From Liolophura sinensis (lineage: Eukaryota > Mollusca > Polyplacophora > Chitonida > Chitonidae), in NCBI RefSeq assembly GCF_032854445.1, contig NC_088300.1, positions 76,251,966 to 76,315,965 on the forward strand: 64,000 nt of DNA, given 5' to 3'. Each line of letters starts with the position of its first letter. Within the stretch, counting starts at the first letter, position 1. The translations under genes were made by a program, and so were the position numbers. Of the stretch, positions 45,401 through 55,485 are shown piece by piece. The notes under the pieces are model-generated. The model had not been told where the DNA came from. It made no database searches and saw only the letters and a list, made by a program, of their open reading frames with translations.

Positions 45401-48400
45401 TTGCAACGGCAACTTTCATACCGTTTTCAATAAAATTTAACAACTGTCATTCGCGATTGGTCTTGTATTAGATGAAATCATGTTTTAAACGAAACTTGAG
45501 CCCTGTCCTGTCCCGGAGTGATACAATGACCTCTCTGAAAACAACACAACTCTGATATTGGTAAACCTACATGCATGTACGGAACAGTAATCCCAAGGTA
45601 TGACCGCGTCACAGGAACTTTTTGATCTGTACATGGATAATTTGACCTCCACAATCAGAATAAACCTAATAAAAATCACATACCTTTCTTGACAGAGATC
45701 AAGTGATATAGCAAAAGCTGTGTGACCCAAAGATCCAGTCTTAATTATTTGTATGCCGTTTCCCTCTAGTCATGCAGATTTGTGAATCAGTAATGAGGCA
45801 AAATGTATTGGTTTAAAAAAAAATAAATCTGGATTGTGTATTCACCATACAGACTTCCAGTTCCTAATTAACCATATCTGTAATATTTATCTTGTATTTC
45901 CAATCTTTACTTGTATATACCTGTAGTTGCAGCAATGATTGAAATATACATTAAGAGTATTTTAAAAATTTTGTGAAAAAGTATAGTTTTTTGTTAAATA
46001 TTTTGTTTATTTATTTACTTGATTGGTGTTTCAAATTTATTTTTTCTGATTGGCGCCATACTCAAGAATATTTCACTTATAGGACAGCAGCCAGCATTAT
46101 GGTGGGAGGAAACCAGGTAGAGCCCGTGGGAAATCCACGACCATGCGCAGGTTGCTGCAAGACCTCCCCATGTACGGCCGGAGAGGAAGCCAGTATGAGC
46201 TGGATTTGAACTCACACCAACCGCATTGGTGAGAGGCTCTTTGTCAATATGCTGCGCTAGTGCACTAACCAGCTGCTGAATATGGAAATACATAAATAAT
46301 CAGTGGGACTTTCGAGACAGCCTGCTTAAGTTAGGTAAAAGAGACACCCGTGCATATGTTAATATTAGCATAGGATTTAAAAAAAAAAAAAAAAATGTCA
46401 AGTACATGTATGTAGGCTAAAAGGTGTATGCCATGTAGATTATATGCATAAGTAATAAAGAAAAATATTATTTGTTTTGTGTTAGTTGAAACTGGGATTG
46501 CCATGTGGTATATTCCCTGTAATAAAATGAAACAATTCTTGGTCTTCTCCTGACCAAGCTTGGAGGAATTCAACTGGATGAAGAGTCTTGCCGTTGTTGT
46601 CACGTTTTAGAGAAAAGCTGGGGAAATTCATCTTCATCAAATGAAAACATCCAATATTCATGATCAGAGTTGTACTTATCTTCTTGGGAAGTATTTACTG
46701 ACATGGAGTAAAATACATACAATATCAGTGAGAAGTGCTCACAGAGGGGATTAACATCTGGAAATTGAGTTCTGACATGCGTATGATCTGAATATCATCA
46801 GGTGTCATAAGTTACTGAAATGAACTCACTCACATACCAGTAGTGGCATATGTAAAAGGGCAGTTATATAAAGAGCAAATAAATTGAACATTATGTGTAA
46901 TACTTTATATTATATTAATTTTAACCACTAAGCCATTTCATTCTAGGTTCATAGTGACTTCCTGAACTCTGAATGGATTACCTAGCTGTTCCCATCCACT
47001 GACTGGCGCTGTAATATACAAGTGTATGTTGCTCTTGCATGACTTCCCATATACAAAGCTAAATAAAATACTGATGAAACTCTGGAAATGTTAGATACGG
47101 AAAGACAAAGCTATCAAGAACAATTGTCTTTGTTATCTGTATGTATAACCTCGCTTTGTTAATCGCTCTCCTGCATTAGTGCCACCAGATGTTGTTATCT
47201 GACATAGAACTCAAGAAAAGTGAAAGATTTATACACTGTCCCGAAATACATGTTTAGGGTTTTATGCAGAGAATATTTTCTGTAACCGTCCTTTCAGCGA
47301 GCTGATTATTAAATTTAAACTGGCAGACGCACTCCTGAATGTAGGCTACTGCTAACTAGACTTGGAATTTATAGTATCCTACATGTTTGTCTCTATTTGG
47401 TCTACCGGTACCTGCACATTTTCTTCTCAACCTAAAATATAAAAGAAAAATGTATTGTATAATTTTCACACAGAGTTTTCATTAGTTTCAGTAACAAACA
47501 GTAGCCGATATCAATGTCTCGCAATATCTCTTTAGATTCATCATCTCTCAAGGGCGCCATGTGGAGCTACTTTTTATCTTTCTTTGGTCCTGACAACAGA
47601 GATCTCACACTTGCCCCGAGATCTTACAGGCTCAGTTGAAATCCAGTTTACATCAATCACGAGCAGATCGCGAGGTGAGGAGGACCTCTTGATCTGTTCC
47701 AAAACTGATCAAACTCGAAATTCTCACGAAATGCCAAAAATATATTTGGCTACGCTCCCTAAACAAAGTATATATATGGTATATATTGTATTTTTACATG
47801 TATGTTCATCTGTATCATCCACATCAACTTCCGAAAGTGGAATGGTCCTCGTTGGATTGGTTGGTTAAAGCACCCTGAGTTAGGCATCCAACTAATGAGC
47901 TTGCGTGTTGGAATCCAGCTCTCGCTTCGAAGGCCACAGCTTTGAATCTAGAGATTGATCAGCTATATGGTGAAGGGCAGTGCTCTACTTTGTGCACAGC
48001 TGTTTCCTCTATACACAGATCTGACCACTATCATATAAGTGAAAAAGTTTTGAGTTTTGCGTTACACATCAATCAAATAAACAAATGCGCTTTCAACATT
48101 AAGGGCTCATTAGCATCAACTGAATGAACTGAAGAAAAGAATAACCCACAATTGCCTACAAATAACCTACAAAAACCAATTTATTTATAAGCTTTTCTTT
48201 TAAGGTTTATACGGTTTCAAGAAATAAAACATAAGCATATCTGTGCACAAAGTTAAAAAAAACATGACATAAAATAACCCACTCATTGACCAGGTGTCAA
48301 AATATAATGAGAGCCCTCCCTACAGAAATCACAATACTGTACCTTGACAGTTGCTGAAATTTGCTTGCTTGTTGCTGCAGACGGTTTGAACGGGGTCTTG

Positions 48401-51400
48401 AACTTTCTTTTAGACTTGGTCATCTTATCATAATCTTGACTCACACTTAACATGTTTTCTGTGCAAAATTGGTTCAATTTGGTATTTTGCAGATGTAAAC
48501 GTGCATATATGGTTCATGAGCATATATCAATATAAGGAGAAGAGAGAAGGTGGTATTTCAGGATAGAAATTATCAACTTCTACAAATGATTCTTTGATAA
48601 ATGTTGTGAAAACACAGCATTTTGAGTAATTCTAGAACAGTGAAATCTAAGAAATTGCAATTAATATCACGGCATTTTCTTGTTTTACCTGTTTCTGTGC
48701 AAGCCATGACACTAGAGGGGCTGTAAGCTGCTAAATGTATTTTTAAGCGTTTACATGAACAGAATAAAACTCTAACTAAGGTAAATTGGTCCAGATTTCA
48801 CTGAATGGGACCAGTTACGTGTGACCATTTTACAACTATCACACTACTTTCAATCTCCGTGCTATATCAGAAAAGGTATTCAGTGTTAATGGAACACTGA
48901 ATCTAAGTACCTTAGTAATGGCAAACAGTTTGCCTTTTATGCTTTCAGACACTTAATGAAATGTACCAGGTACCAAGCAGCAGTGAAGACTGTTGTTTAT
49001 CCAATGGAATAACACACTTTATATACCAGTACCTATTAAATCCAGATCACTGTCTTGTGTAGAGGCTAAGTCACAGCTGTGTAACCTGGGCTGTTTGGCT
49101 GGACAGATTCCTGTTATTGAAGTAATTATTATATCTACAACAAACAAAGACAGGTAAAAGCATTGGTAGAAAGGTTTCAAGAATTTGTAGGACATTGACA
49201 GCCAATTCAGTTTATGTGGGACAGGTGTTGCAGACATTTAATAATGTTGGTCTATAATGACCAACTCTTCAGAAAAACTTCCATGCTTCTGACTACAATG
49301 TATACATGAATTCATAACAAGAAAACTTGAATATACTACGATAAGTAGGCCTAATACAAACCTGTTTCACAAGGCAAACAAAAAAAGAATCCACTTGTAA
49401 CACCTGCTTTAAGACTTTATACAGACATTACTCAGGGTAACAATATCTATAAGAATTTTCCAATCAAAGAACAAACAAGTCACATGCAAGGGATTTTAAA
49501 ACTATTAAATACCAGTAAATAAGCACAACAGAGCTTCATGCAATTTCACGCTTACAAATCGAAAGAATAAATATCTGCTCCTTTACACATGTACCTTTAG
49601 TAATTTCATTTTGGATGGGTTTGTCTCCATCAGTTATTTCTTCCTCATGACTCTGAATTCTGCAAATGGGGTGTTAGTGGACAATAATGTTAAATAAAAA
49701 TTATCTGTATAACGTTGCCTTAACATTACATGTATATCTGTTCTAAGATTCATGATGATGTATTCTACTGGCACGTTGATTTCAATGCATGTATATCTGT
49801 AGTGCAGTATTAGTGGAATCCATTCAATGCTAATGCCTCCCACCATAATGCTGACTGCTGTTCTGAAATATTCTTGAGCATGGGGTAAAACATCAATCAA
49901 ATAAATCAATCAATGCTAATGATGCCAATTATGATGTTCCACCCAGACATAGTATATATTAAAGGAGAAGAAAACTCAAAAACATGACACTATAGGCTGA
50001 AAAGAGCACATTTTTTTCTATCTGGTTGTGCCTGCTGCATAATTTTGCGATTTTCCTCGCCATACACGTACAGGCTGAAAACGGCAAAGCTGGCATAAAT
50101 TGCTGAATCCATCACGTCCTCCATCTTTAACACACTGTAAGTTATGCAGGGGGTGTGTTGCCTCTGTCAATGAGAGTCATTAAAACTGCTGGCTTGTTTG
50201 TGTAAACTCGGAATCTATGTCCAACATTCTGGTTTCCTGATCGCCAAGCGGAAAACGAACTGTACTCTTCGCTACCTTCTGGGAAGAAGAGTTCTACCGG
50301 AAAAGTACGAACTGCACTTCGGTAGTTTCAAAAGGCAATTCTCCTCCTAACACAGAAGACTTCAGAACTAGTTCTTGGGCAAAATGGAGTTGCCCATAGC
50401 AGATTTGGGAACTGAATTTATTTTTAATTTATCAACTTGAGGTAAATATTAGAATTTTTTTAATGGCATGCACCTGCGAGGAATTACATACTCTTTTCAA
50501 TGGTATTTGATTGATACTTAAATTTTCTTTTCCTTTAACATGTAGCTGAGAGTACTTTGCCGTTTATCTTATGCTAAAGGCAGGTGAGGAAACACGAAGC
50601 ATTCACAGCATGAATGCAAAAATCTGCTAAGTTTTAGAGAGATTTATAACATTGTGTGTCACCTACAAGATACAAGAATTACTGTATGTAATAATTTAGA
50701 GAACAGAATCTTTTCCGTAAAAATCAGCTGAAATTTCCTCTACCAGCAAACTCCAATAAGTAAAACAATTTGTTTTGGCCATTTTAGTCAAAGATTTGGT
50801 GCATAGGTTTGTTAAAAGATTTGTGAGAACAATAAAATATATAAAAAATACCATTTAATTAAGTAACCAACCTGTCCACTTTCCTCTTCATCTCTTCCTT
50901 TGACAACATTTTAATACTGTCATTATCTCCAGATACGATGTCCAGAAGTTGGCCACACTCAGGGGGGGATAGCTCTGGACCAACAGGCTCATTTAAGCTC
51001 CACTGGTCATTGTCAATCTTTTCATTCATAAATGGATGATTTTTCATGAGGCATAAGACAGGTTCATTCTGACAAAATTCAATGCTCTGGTCAACACTGT
51101 GATTTGTTATAGGAGGGGTCCACACTCCTAACATTTCTTGTCTGTCTACATCAAGTGGTGAAACATTACTGGCACAGTCAGCAAAAACAGCCTGGCCTTC
51201 ACCTGACAGATCAAGTGGGGATAAAGAAAAATCATCTGATGATGGTGACAGTCTTGCATTGGGCTGGGACATAAGGCCATTACTTGCATGTGTTATCTGA
51301 TCTGCCTTTGTTCCCACGTCTTGGGGATCCTGTTGAGAGGAAATGTCACCCAATAAAGTTGGAATTTCTGGAGCAGAGGTTGACTGTGTGGCTGTCTTCT

Positions 51401-52143
51401 GCCATCTTGATGGAGGCATCATACCAGTGTTTGGAATATCTGTATTAAAACTACCTCTGTAAACAGAGCTGTAGTAGCTAACAGAGTCTGAAAAAGAATT
51501 TTACCACAGAAATATAAAATAAGTACATGTAGCATAAATTTATAAATAGTACATGAGAGCTTTCAGTATATCTATATTTATATATTAATACCAAGGTGTC
51601 AAGCCTTTGACCTCAGCCTGATGGTGAGAAAATAATATAAACTTAAATAAATAAATGTACATGTAATGCATCACATAGTAAAGGTGCTCATTGGAAAATG
51701 TGACTAATCAGACTGTTTGCACACTCTCATGTCACTTTGTCTTCCAGAAGGTCAGTGTATGGTTTATCACAGTTTTCAAACCCATAAAACTAAATGCCAT
51801 CATATTGGTAAAAAATTCTTAAATAGCATGGTGTTAAACAAACATAAAACAAGTAAATACATTGTGAATGTGTCCACAATACCTCACAAACATTATGTTT
51901 ACCATTTTGCTGGGGCACGGCATGGCTCAAAATAAATTGTTTTTTCCTTTCACTTTCTTCCAATATGGCTTTCATCACAACCTGAGCATCTTCACTGAGA
52001 TCACAGAAAGGTGAAACATGTGGTGGATCAAACTTAGGACGCCAGATTCGCACTTTTATCACAGGTCCTGTCTCTCTGCTTCCAACATTAAATGTACATG
52101 TATCTTCAGATCTTCTCTCATTATTAAATGCCCTGCCATCCAT
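33499..52143 (-). CDS. POLN: DNA polymerase nu (family A), 23 coding exons, 1062 aa
   Basis: This is an A-family, error-prone translesion polymerase related to POLQ but without a helicase domain; in other animals POLN is linked to crosslink repair and recombination. Exons are 52143-51903, 51487-50872, 49659-49595, 49110-49033, 48458-48343, 45075-44848, 43779-43759, 42829-42684, 42463-42360, 42122-42013, 41538-41326, 40886-40803, 40486-40331, 39118-38941, 38364-38284, 37610-37496, 37043-36961, 36776-36705, 36341-36282, 35974-35864, 35574-35496, 34299-34232 and 33662-33499. All phases match and the total is 3189 nt. Landmarks are degenerate exonuclease-like VASWLLDP (exon 10), ATGRL (755-759), motif A DFQQIELR (813-820), motif B with REQTKRVVYSVMYGAG (864-879), QAERQAVNFCVQGSAADICK, motif C QIHDE (990-994) and C-terminal GKKWGHL. 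The N-terminal 450 residues are variable and I recognise no domain there. The start is the first ATG after an in-frame TAA; an upstream leader exon is likely. Human POLN is about 900 aa. POLQ is less likely because the order and wording of motifs fit POLN. Confidence 0.93.
34601..34841. mobile_element. MITE with long terminal inverted repeats and TA target site
   Basis: CAGGGTGTCCCAAAAGTTGC at 34603 is matched by an inverted copy ending at 34839 (GGACACCCTG terminus), with 3 mismatches over about 25 bp. TA flanks both ends. The element is 237 bp and non-coding. TA duplication suggests Tc1/mariner mobilisation. It lies in the POLN intron between exons 21 and 22. Confidence 0.8.
35540..35815 (-). 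repeat. Partial tandem duplication of POLN exon 21 and upstream intron
   Basis: About 130-140 bp containing the first part of exon 21, its splice acceptor and adjoining intron occur twice. The functional copy reads GSAADICKAAMLQ after the acceptor. The upstream copy (about 35677-35725) reads GSVTDICKAAML, then leaves the exon sequence. Both copies keep the TGTGACAG acceptor and the shared intron block GATATAGTGGGACAATA. Confidence 0.9.
37655..37855 (-). mobile_element. SINE, divergent partial copy
   Basis: Main-family tail side (GATTGGTGTTTTATGTCGTA), body with CAGGTTGCTGGCAGACTTTTC and part of the box B side (TTGGTGAGAGGCTCCTGTGT). It lies in the POLN intron between exons 15 and 16 and is followed at once by a second copy. 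Confidence 0.85.
37872..38092 (-). mobile_element. SINE, second adjacent copy
   Basis: Starts ATTTATTTGATTGGTGTTTT and keeps CCAGCATGAGCTGGACTTGA, CCGCATTGGTAACAGGCTCC and part of the head. It is in the same orientation as the preceding copy, about 15 bp away. Confidence 0.85.
39222..40330 (-). repeat. Minisatellite derived from the POLN exon 13 / intron 13 junction
   Basis: About 22 units of 49-53 bp, close to GATTAGTCTACCTGTCTATA then TTCCAGCACTATAGCTGGGA then GTTTCTGTT. The right-hand end of the array runs directly into POLN exon 13, whose last bases on the minus strand are TGCTGGAATATAGACAG followed by the donor GTAGAC. Each unit therefore reproduces the last roughly 20 bases of the exon plus the donor and the first intron bases. 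By eye about a dozen units keep an intact CAG|GTA. Confidence 0.93.
42236..42316. repeat. AT-rich simple sequence
   Basis: Repeated TTTATAATATTT-like words with nearly no G or C, in the POLN intron between exons 9 and 10. Confidence 0.8.
44025..44615. repeat. Minisatellite, 42-bp unit, about 14 copies
   Basis: The unit is near GGCACACTTGTCAACAAGGT plus TCATACAACTCTGGGTGATGTT. As 42 is a multiple of three, both strands stay open (minus reads NLVDKCANITQSCM repeats). It lies in the POLN intron between the 228-nt exon 6 and the 21-nt exon 7 and is not itself spliced in. Confidence 0.95.
45110..45170 (-). mobile_element. Short SINE fragment
   Basis: CACTCAAGAATTTTTCACTT and ATAATGGGGGCCAGTTTTA match the tail-proximal part of the main SINE; nothing else of it remains. 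Confidence 0.5.
45329..47762. mobile_element. Non-autonomous PIF/Harbinger-like transposon with TAA target site
   Basis: The left end GGGAGCGTAGCCAAA (45332) and right end TTTGGCTACGCTCCC (ending 47759) are inverted repeats. Weaker similarity continues inward (CGTGAG and TTTC-rich words on both sides). TAA stands directly outside both ends. Three-base TWA duplications and G-starting termini are characteristic of PIF/Harbinger elements. The roughly 2.43 kb interior shows no transposase and contains a SINE in antisense orientation (46006-46275) and a poly-A run. It sits in the POLN intron between exons 5 and 6. Confidence 0.65.
46006..46275 (-). mobile_element. SINE nested in the Harbinger-like element
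   Basis: Main-family copy with body (GGTGGGAGGAAACCAGGTAG, ACGGCCGGAGAGGAAGCCAG) and part of the head. The tail side is scrambled: ATTGGTGTTTCAAATTTATT is followed by a second GATTGGCGCCATACTCAAGA, a local duplication. Confidence 0.88.
47845..48092 (+). mobile_element. Divergent SINE copy
   Basis: A head-like GGTTGGTTAAAGCACCCTGA, a degraded box B, and a clear 3' end (CACTATCATATAAGTGAAAA, CACATCAATCAAATAAACAAA). Much more diverged than other copies. In the POLN intron between exons 5 and 6, right of the Harbinger-like element. Confidence 0.6.
49825..49918 (+). mobile_element. SINE 3' fragment
   Basis: CCTCCCACCATAATGCTGAC, GAAATATTCTTGAGCATGGG and CATCAATCAAATAAATCAATC mark the main-family 3' end. 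In the POLN intron between exons 2 and 3. Confidence 0.85.
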
Positions 52144-53129
52144 AGCTTAATCTGATTTACATGTGTCGAAATGCTAAAGGAACAAAAAAAAAGAAACTTG
52201 TATTTTCTGTCTGAAAGATTGTGAAGACCATGTTGTTGTATCATGTCCTCAAAATGATATACAGCATAAGTTTTAGGGCTGATGACATATCAGAAGTACA
52301 TAAGTACAGACTTTATGTTTTTATGTACTATAAATTATAATAAACTGTCAACATTTAACCCATGAAATGATGAAAGCTAGGTCTCAACTGCAAGTTAGCC
52401 ATCAGTGCCATCTAGATTGACTAGGTCTAGGCCATGCAGTGCATTTTCATTTGGTATGTGTACACGCATGTATACCAAAAGTACATAATGTTAGTTAGCA
52501 ACAGTTTAATTCCATGATACATGTAGCTTCAGTGTTGTTGGCTGATATTTGAGAAATCAGCCGTTGTCAAGTAATTTGGCCTGTTACATCTAGATCGTAA
52601 ACATTAGGAGCTGGGCTACTAATGCTGCAGTCGTACATCCAGGGTCACTAAAATGGTTTAATATGTCCCACTTTGTACTTTTGCAGGTATCCCATTCATG
52701 ATTATGCTCATATCAAGGCACCTTTTCCTTGATATTTTTCATTCTCGAAATGCATGATTTTTGTAAATTTAAAATAAATTAAATTAAGTCTAGCAAACTT
52801 AAAGTGTTACACGTGACCTCTATTTTTTTTCGTAGCATTATTTTTTCTCACTATAAATGCTATCGCTGGACAATTTTTAAAAATCTGAATGTTCCAACTT
52901 AAACGTAGCAAGCTACTTGTAAAAATCGAGATGTCAGATTCAGATATTTCAGTAGCCTAATTGAGAGAAGCAGGTTTATGAAGAGCAGTCTACCGTTGTC
53001 ACAGCTCTGCGATGTTGATGTTTGTTCTGTTTTTCGCTATGGAGACATTTGTTGCTTGAATTGGGAATGTGTGGTCGAAAACAAATTGGTAACCCTTTCT
53101 TACTTAAAGCTTAAAATGATTAAACTCAC

Positions 53130-53213
53130 GTAGATGTAGCCGTAGGAACGAAAGCAGACGATGGATTATGAGCTGAAGCGCTACTTTGATTTCCATTGAT
53201 GATAATTTAATTC
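53130..53213 (-). other. Candidate POLN 5' leader exon
   Basis: An 84-nt segment bounded on the minus strand by a good acceptor (ATATTTTTACAG) and a good donor (GTGAGTTT), about 1 kb upstream of the first POLN coding exon. None of its frames joins POLN in frame, so it would be untranslated. Confidence 0.3.
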
Positions 53214-53343
53214 CTGTAAAAATATAGAATCAGATACATTTTCTGAGTATACATCTAAAAAAAAAAATTGTAAGAAAAAATTTTTTACTCATTTATGACG
53301 AGTCCAATATCAGGAAATACTTCAGTCCTTAACCATTATTTAC

Positions 53344-53519
53344 CTTGTTCCCAGAATCCGCCCGTGTAGCAACACCTGGTTCATGGGTTTCAGGTTGCAT
53401 TCTTGTTGAGTCGGCCATGAAATAGCCTCACGAGGGGAAGGCATGAGATCGAGAAGCTTATATTTGACGACTTTTTTCATGTTTTGAAGACGAACAATGG
53501 GTAGATCATAAACAGACAT
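53344..53519 (-). other. Unassigned open segment with donor, starts MSVYDLPIVR
   Basis: An ATG at 53519 opens 58 codons (MSVYDLPIVRLQNMKK ... NQVLLHGRILGT) up to a donor-like AAG|GTAAATAA. The text looks protein-like and has no low complexity, but it does not join the next candidate exon in frame (N then stop). It could be a first coding exon of another minus-strand gene or an upstream frame in the POLN leader. Confidence 0.3.
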
Positions 53520-54163
53520 TGTGCAGAACAAATTGGGTAAGCTTCTGAGAGGTGACAAACATTGTTTTTGGTCTTTTTACGGAAAAAATCGGCAGTTTTA
53601 TTTCAAGACATAACAACAACATCACATCAATGACTGATAGTGAGTGATACAGCTTTGCTGGCCCAGCTAGTTTGACTCGGTGTACTATTTTCAAATTCTG
53701 ACATTCATCGTGACAACATTGTGGATTTATAAAGTTAAGGCTGATGACATGTGGTTGAGTGACGTCAATTTATTTCATTCAGTGAATAATCTGCTTTTCG
53801 TTTATGGTTACATGTTGACATTAATCTAATTTATCTTTCTGGAGCTCAAATCTACTCGTACTGGAGTTGGGTAACGTATTTTTTTGACTCCTTGTGGTAT
53901 TGTGTCTGTTCAGAGACGTAAGTAAGAAGACGATAACTCCTGTGATCCTTCTAGATGAACTAATAGATTCTCACTCTGTCATCCATTCAATTTACTCTCA
54001 CTTAAAAAACATGGCATAGATTTCAACCTCTCACTTCTTTCCTGCTGATGGCAATCAAACTGACATTAATTACTCATTTCTATGTAAATTTCTGGTTAAG
54101 TCTTGAATACTATTTCTTTTAATGTTCTATGCACGGAGTTGGTGACCAAAGTAGTTTACTCAC

Positions 54164-54253
54164 TGTCTTGTGATCAAATTCATAGTTTTGCATTGATGTC
54201 ATGGCTTTTCTGAGCCAATCATCAGCACACTCATTGGTCATGTGACTAGAGTA
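54164..54253 (-). other. Orphan 90-nt candidate coding exon
   Basis: Flanked on the minus strand by acceptor TTTTCACCTCCAG and donor GTGAGTAA. Exactly 30 open codons in phase 0 include NECADDWLRKAMTSMQNYEF. No partner exon could be joined with confidence. It lies between POLN and the PRELI gene. Confidence 0.35.
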
Positions 54254-55485
54254 CTGGAGGTGAAAAGAAAGCAAATTTAACCCAGGTAGGCTAGATGTTA
54301 AAGACCATTTTAGCATAAAACATGAAAAATATAGCTTAAAGGAAAGAAATTCTCTCTGGAAAAGTAATAAGAATGTATGTTGCCTTCAAATATGATAGTT
54401 TTAATGTCTAGTAGTACTTTAAACTTTGGGAATCAGCAAAAATTAGCATTTCATCCATTTAGCTCCATGTTATTTATCACTTTGTGTGCCTTGCAAGGAA
54501 TCCGGGTGCTTGAAACTATGCAAGAACTCCAAAGACACCAAACAGCAGGTTGTCAACGGGCATTTTGTAAAATCCTGTGGTCTGCATGTTGTTTCTGAAA
54601 TGTATCTAAATTCTGGTATTGAAAATATCCAGAAAACTATGATACAGTATTTACACTTTCTGCAGGCACAACTGCAAACTTCATAATCCAACCAAGAAGG
54701 GCAGAAAAAGGAACTATTTTTTGCAGGTTAGTTTGAATGCCATGAGCACTGATCTTATTGGGTCCAGTTCCATCGGCCTGGTATTCTAAAATGCATGGTG
54801 ACTTTTTTGAGAGGCTGGGATGGGCTCAGCGTTGTGATGAATGTCACAATAACAACCAGGTCCATCTGGATGAACTAACTGAACATCTGGGTAGCAACCA
54901 AAACTGGCAGCGCCCTTATCTATCCATCAGCCAAACATAACCCCCCAACCAAAATAGAATACTAATAAATAGAATAACCCCAACCACCTAAGTGTAAGAG
55001 CAGGGGGAGCTCAGCGTAAAGAATTGGGTGGCGTCTTTGTTATTTACATGCCTCTCAGATGTTCATTGTGGGAAGCAGATTCTTCATGTAATTGACATGG
55101 TTGTGCCAATAGGCCTCACCAGTGGTTAGAACATGGTCTGTATAACATGTATCTTCATTCTCTGTATCAGGATTTACAGGCTTTTACAGTACAAGGCTAG
55201 TAGACCAAAGGTTTAAGGAGGGAAGAAACAATCTGATGATTTGGAGAATCTGTCTTCTGTCATCTAATCACACGGAATCCAAATAAAATTTTTGTTGCCT
55301 TTTTCCTAGATATGTCTGTTGTCTCAGACAGGTTATCGATAACCAAGGGCTTCAAACTATCCAGGGTAGTTTTGATAACCAACATTAATATACATCTTTG
55401 GTCTGATTTTACTTTCAGGTAGCTCCATGCTTATAATGAGAAAAGTGTGTGTAGATCAACAAGGAAAGTGTTTATTGAGGCAAGA
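54254..55485. other. Upstream region of the PRELI-domain gene
   Basis: No coding exon recognised; expected to hold the promoter and 5' UTR of the PRELID1-like gene. Confidence 0.4.
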
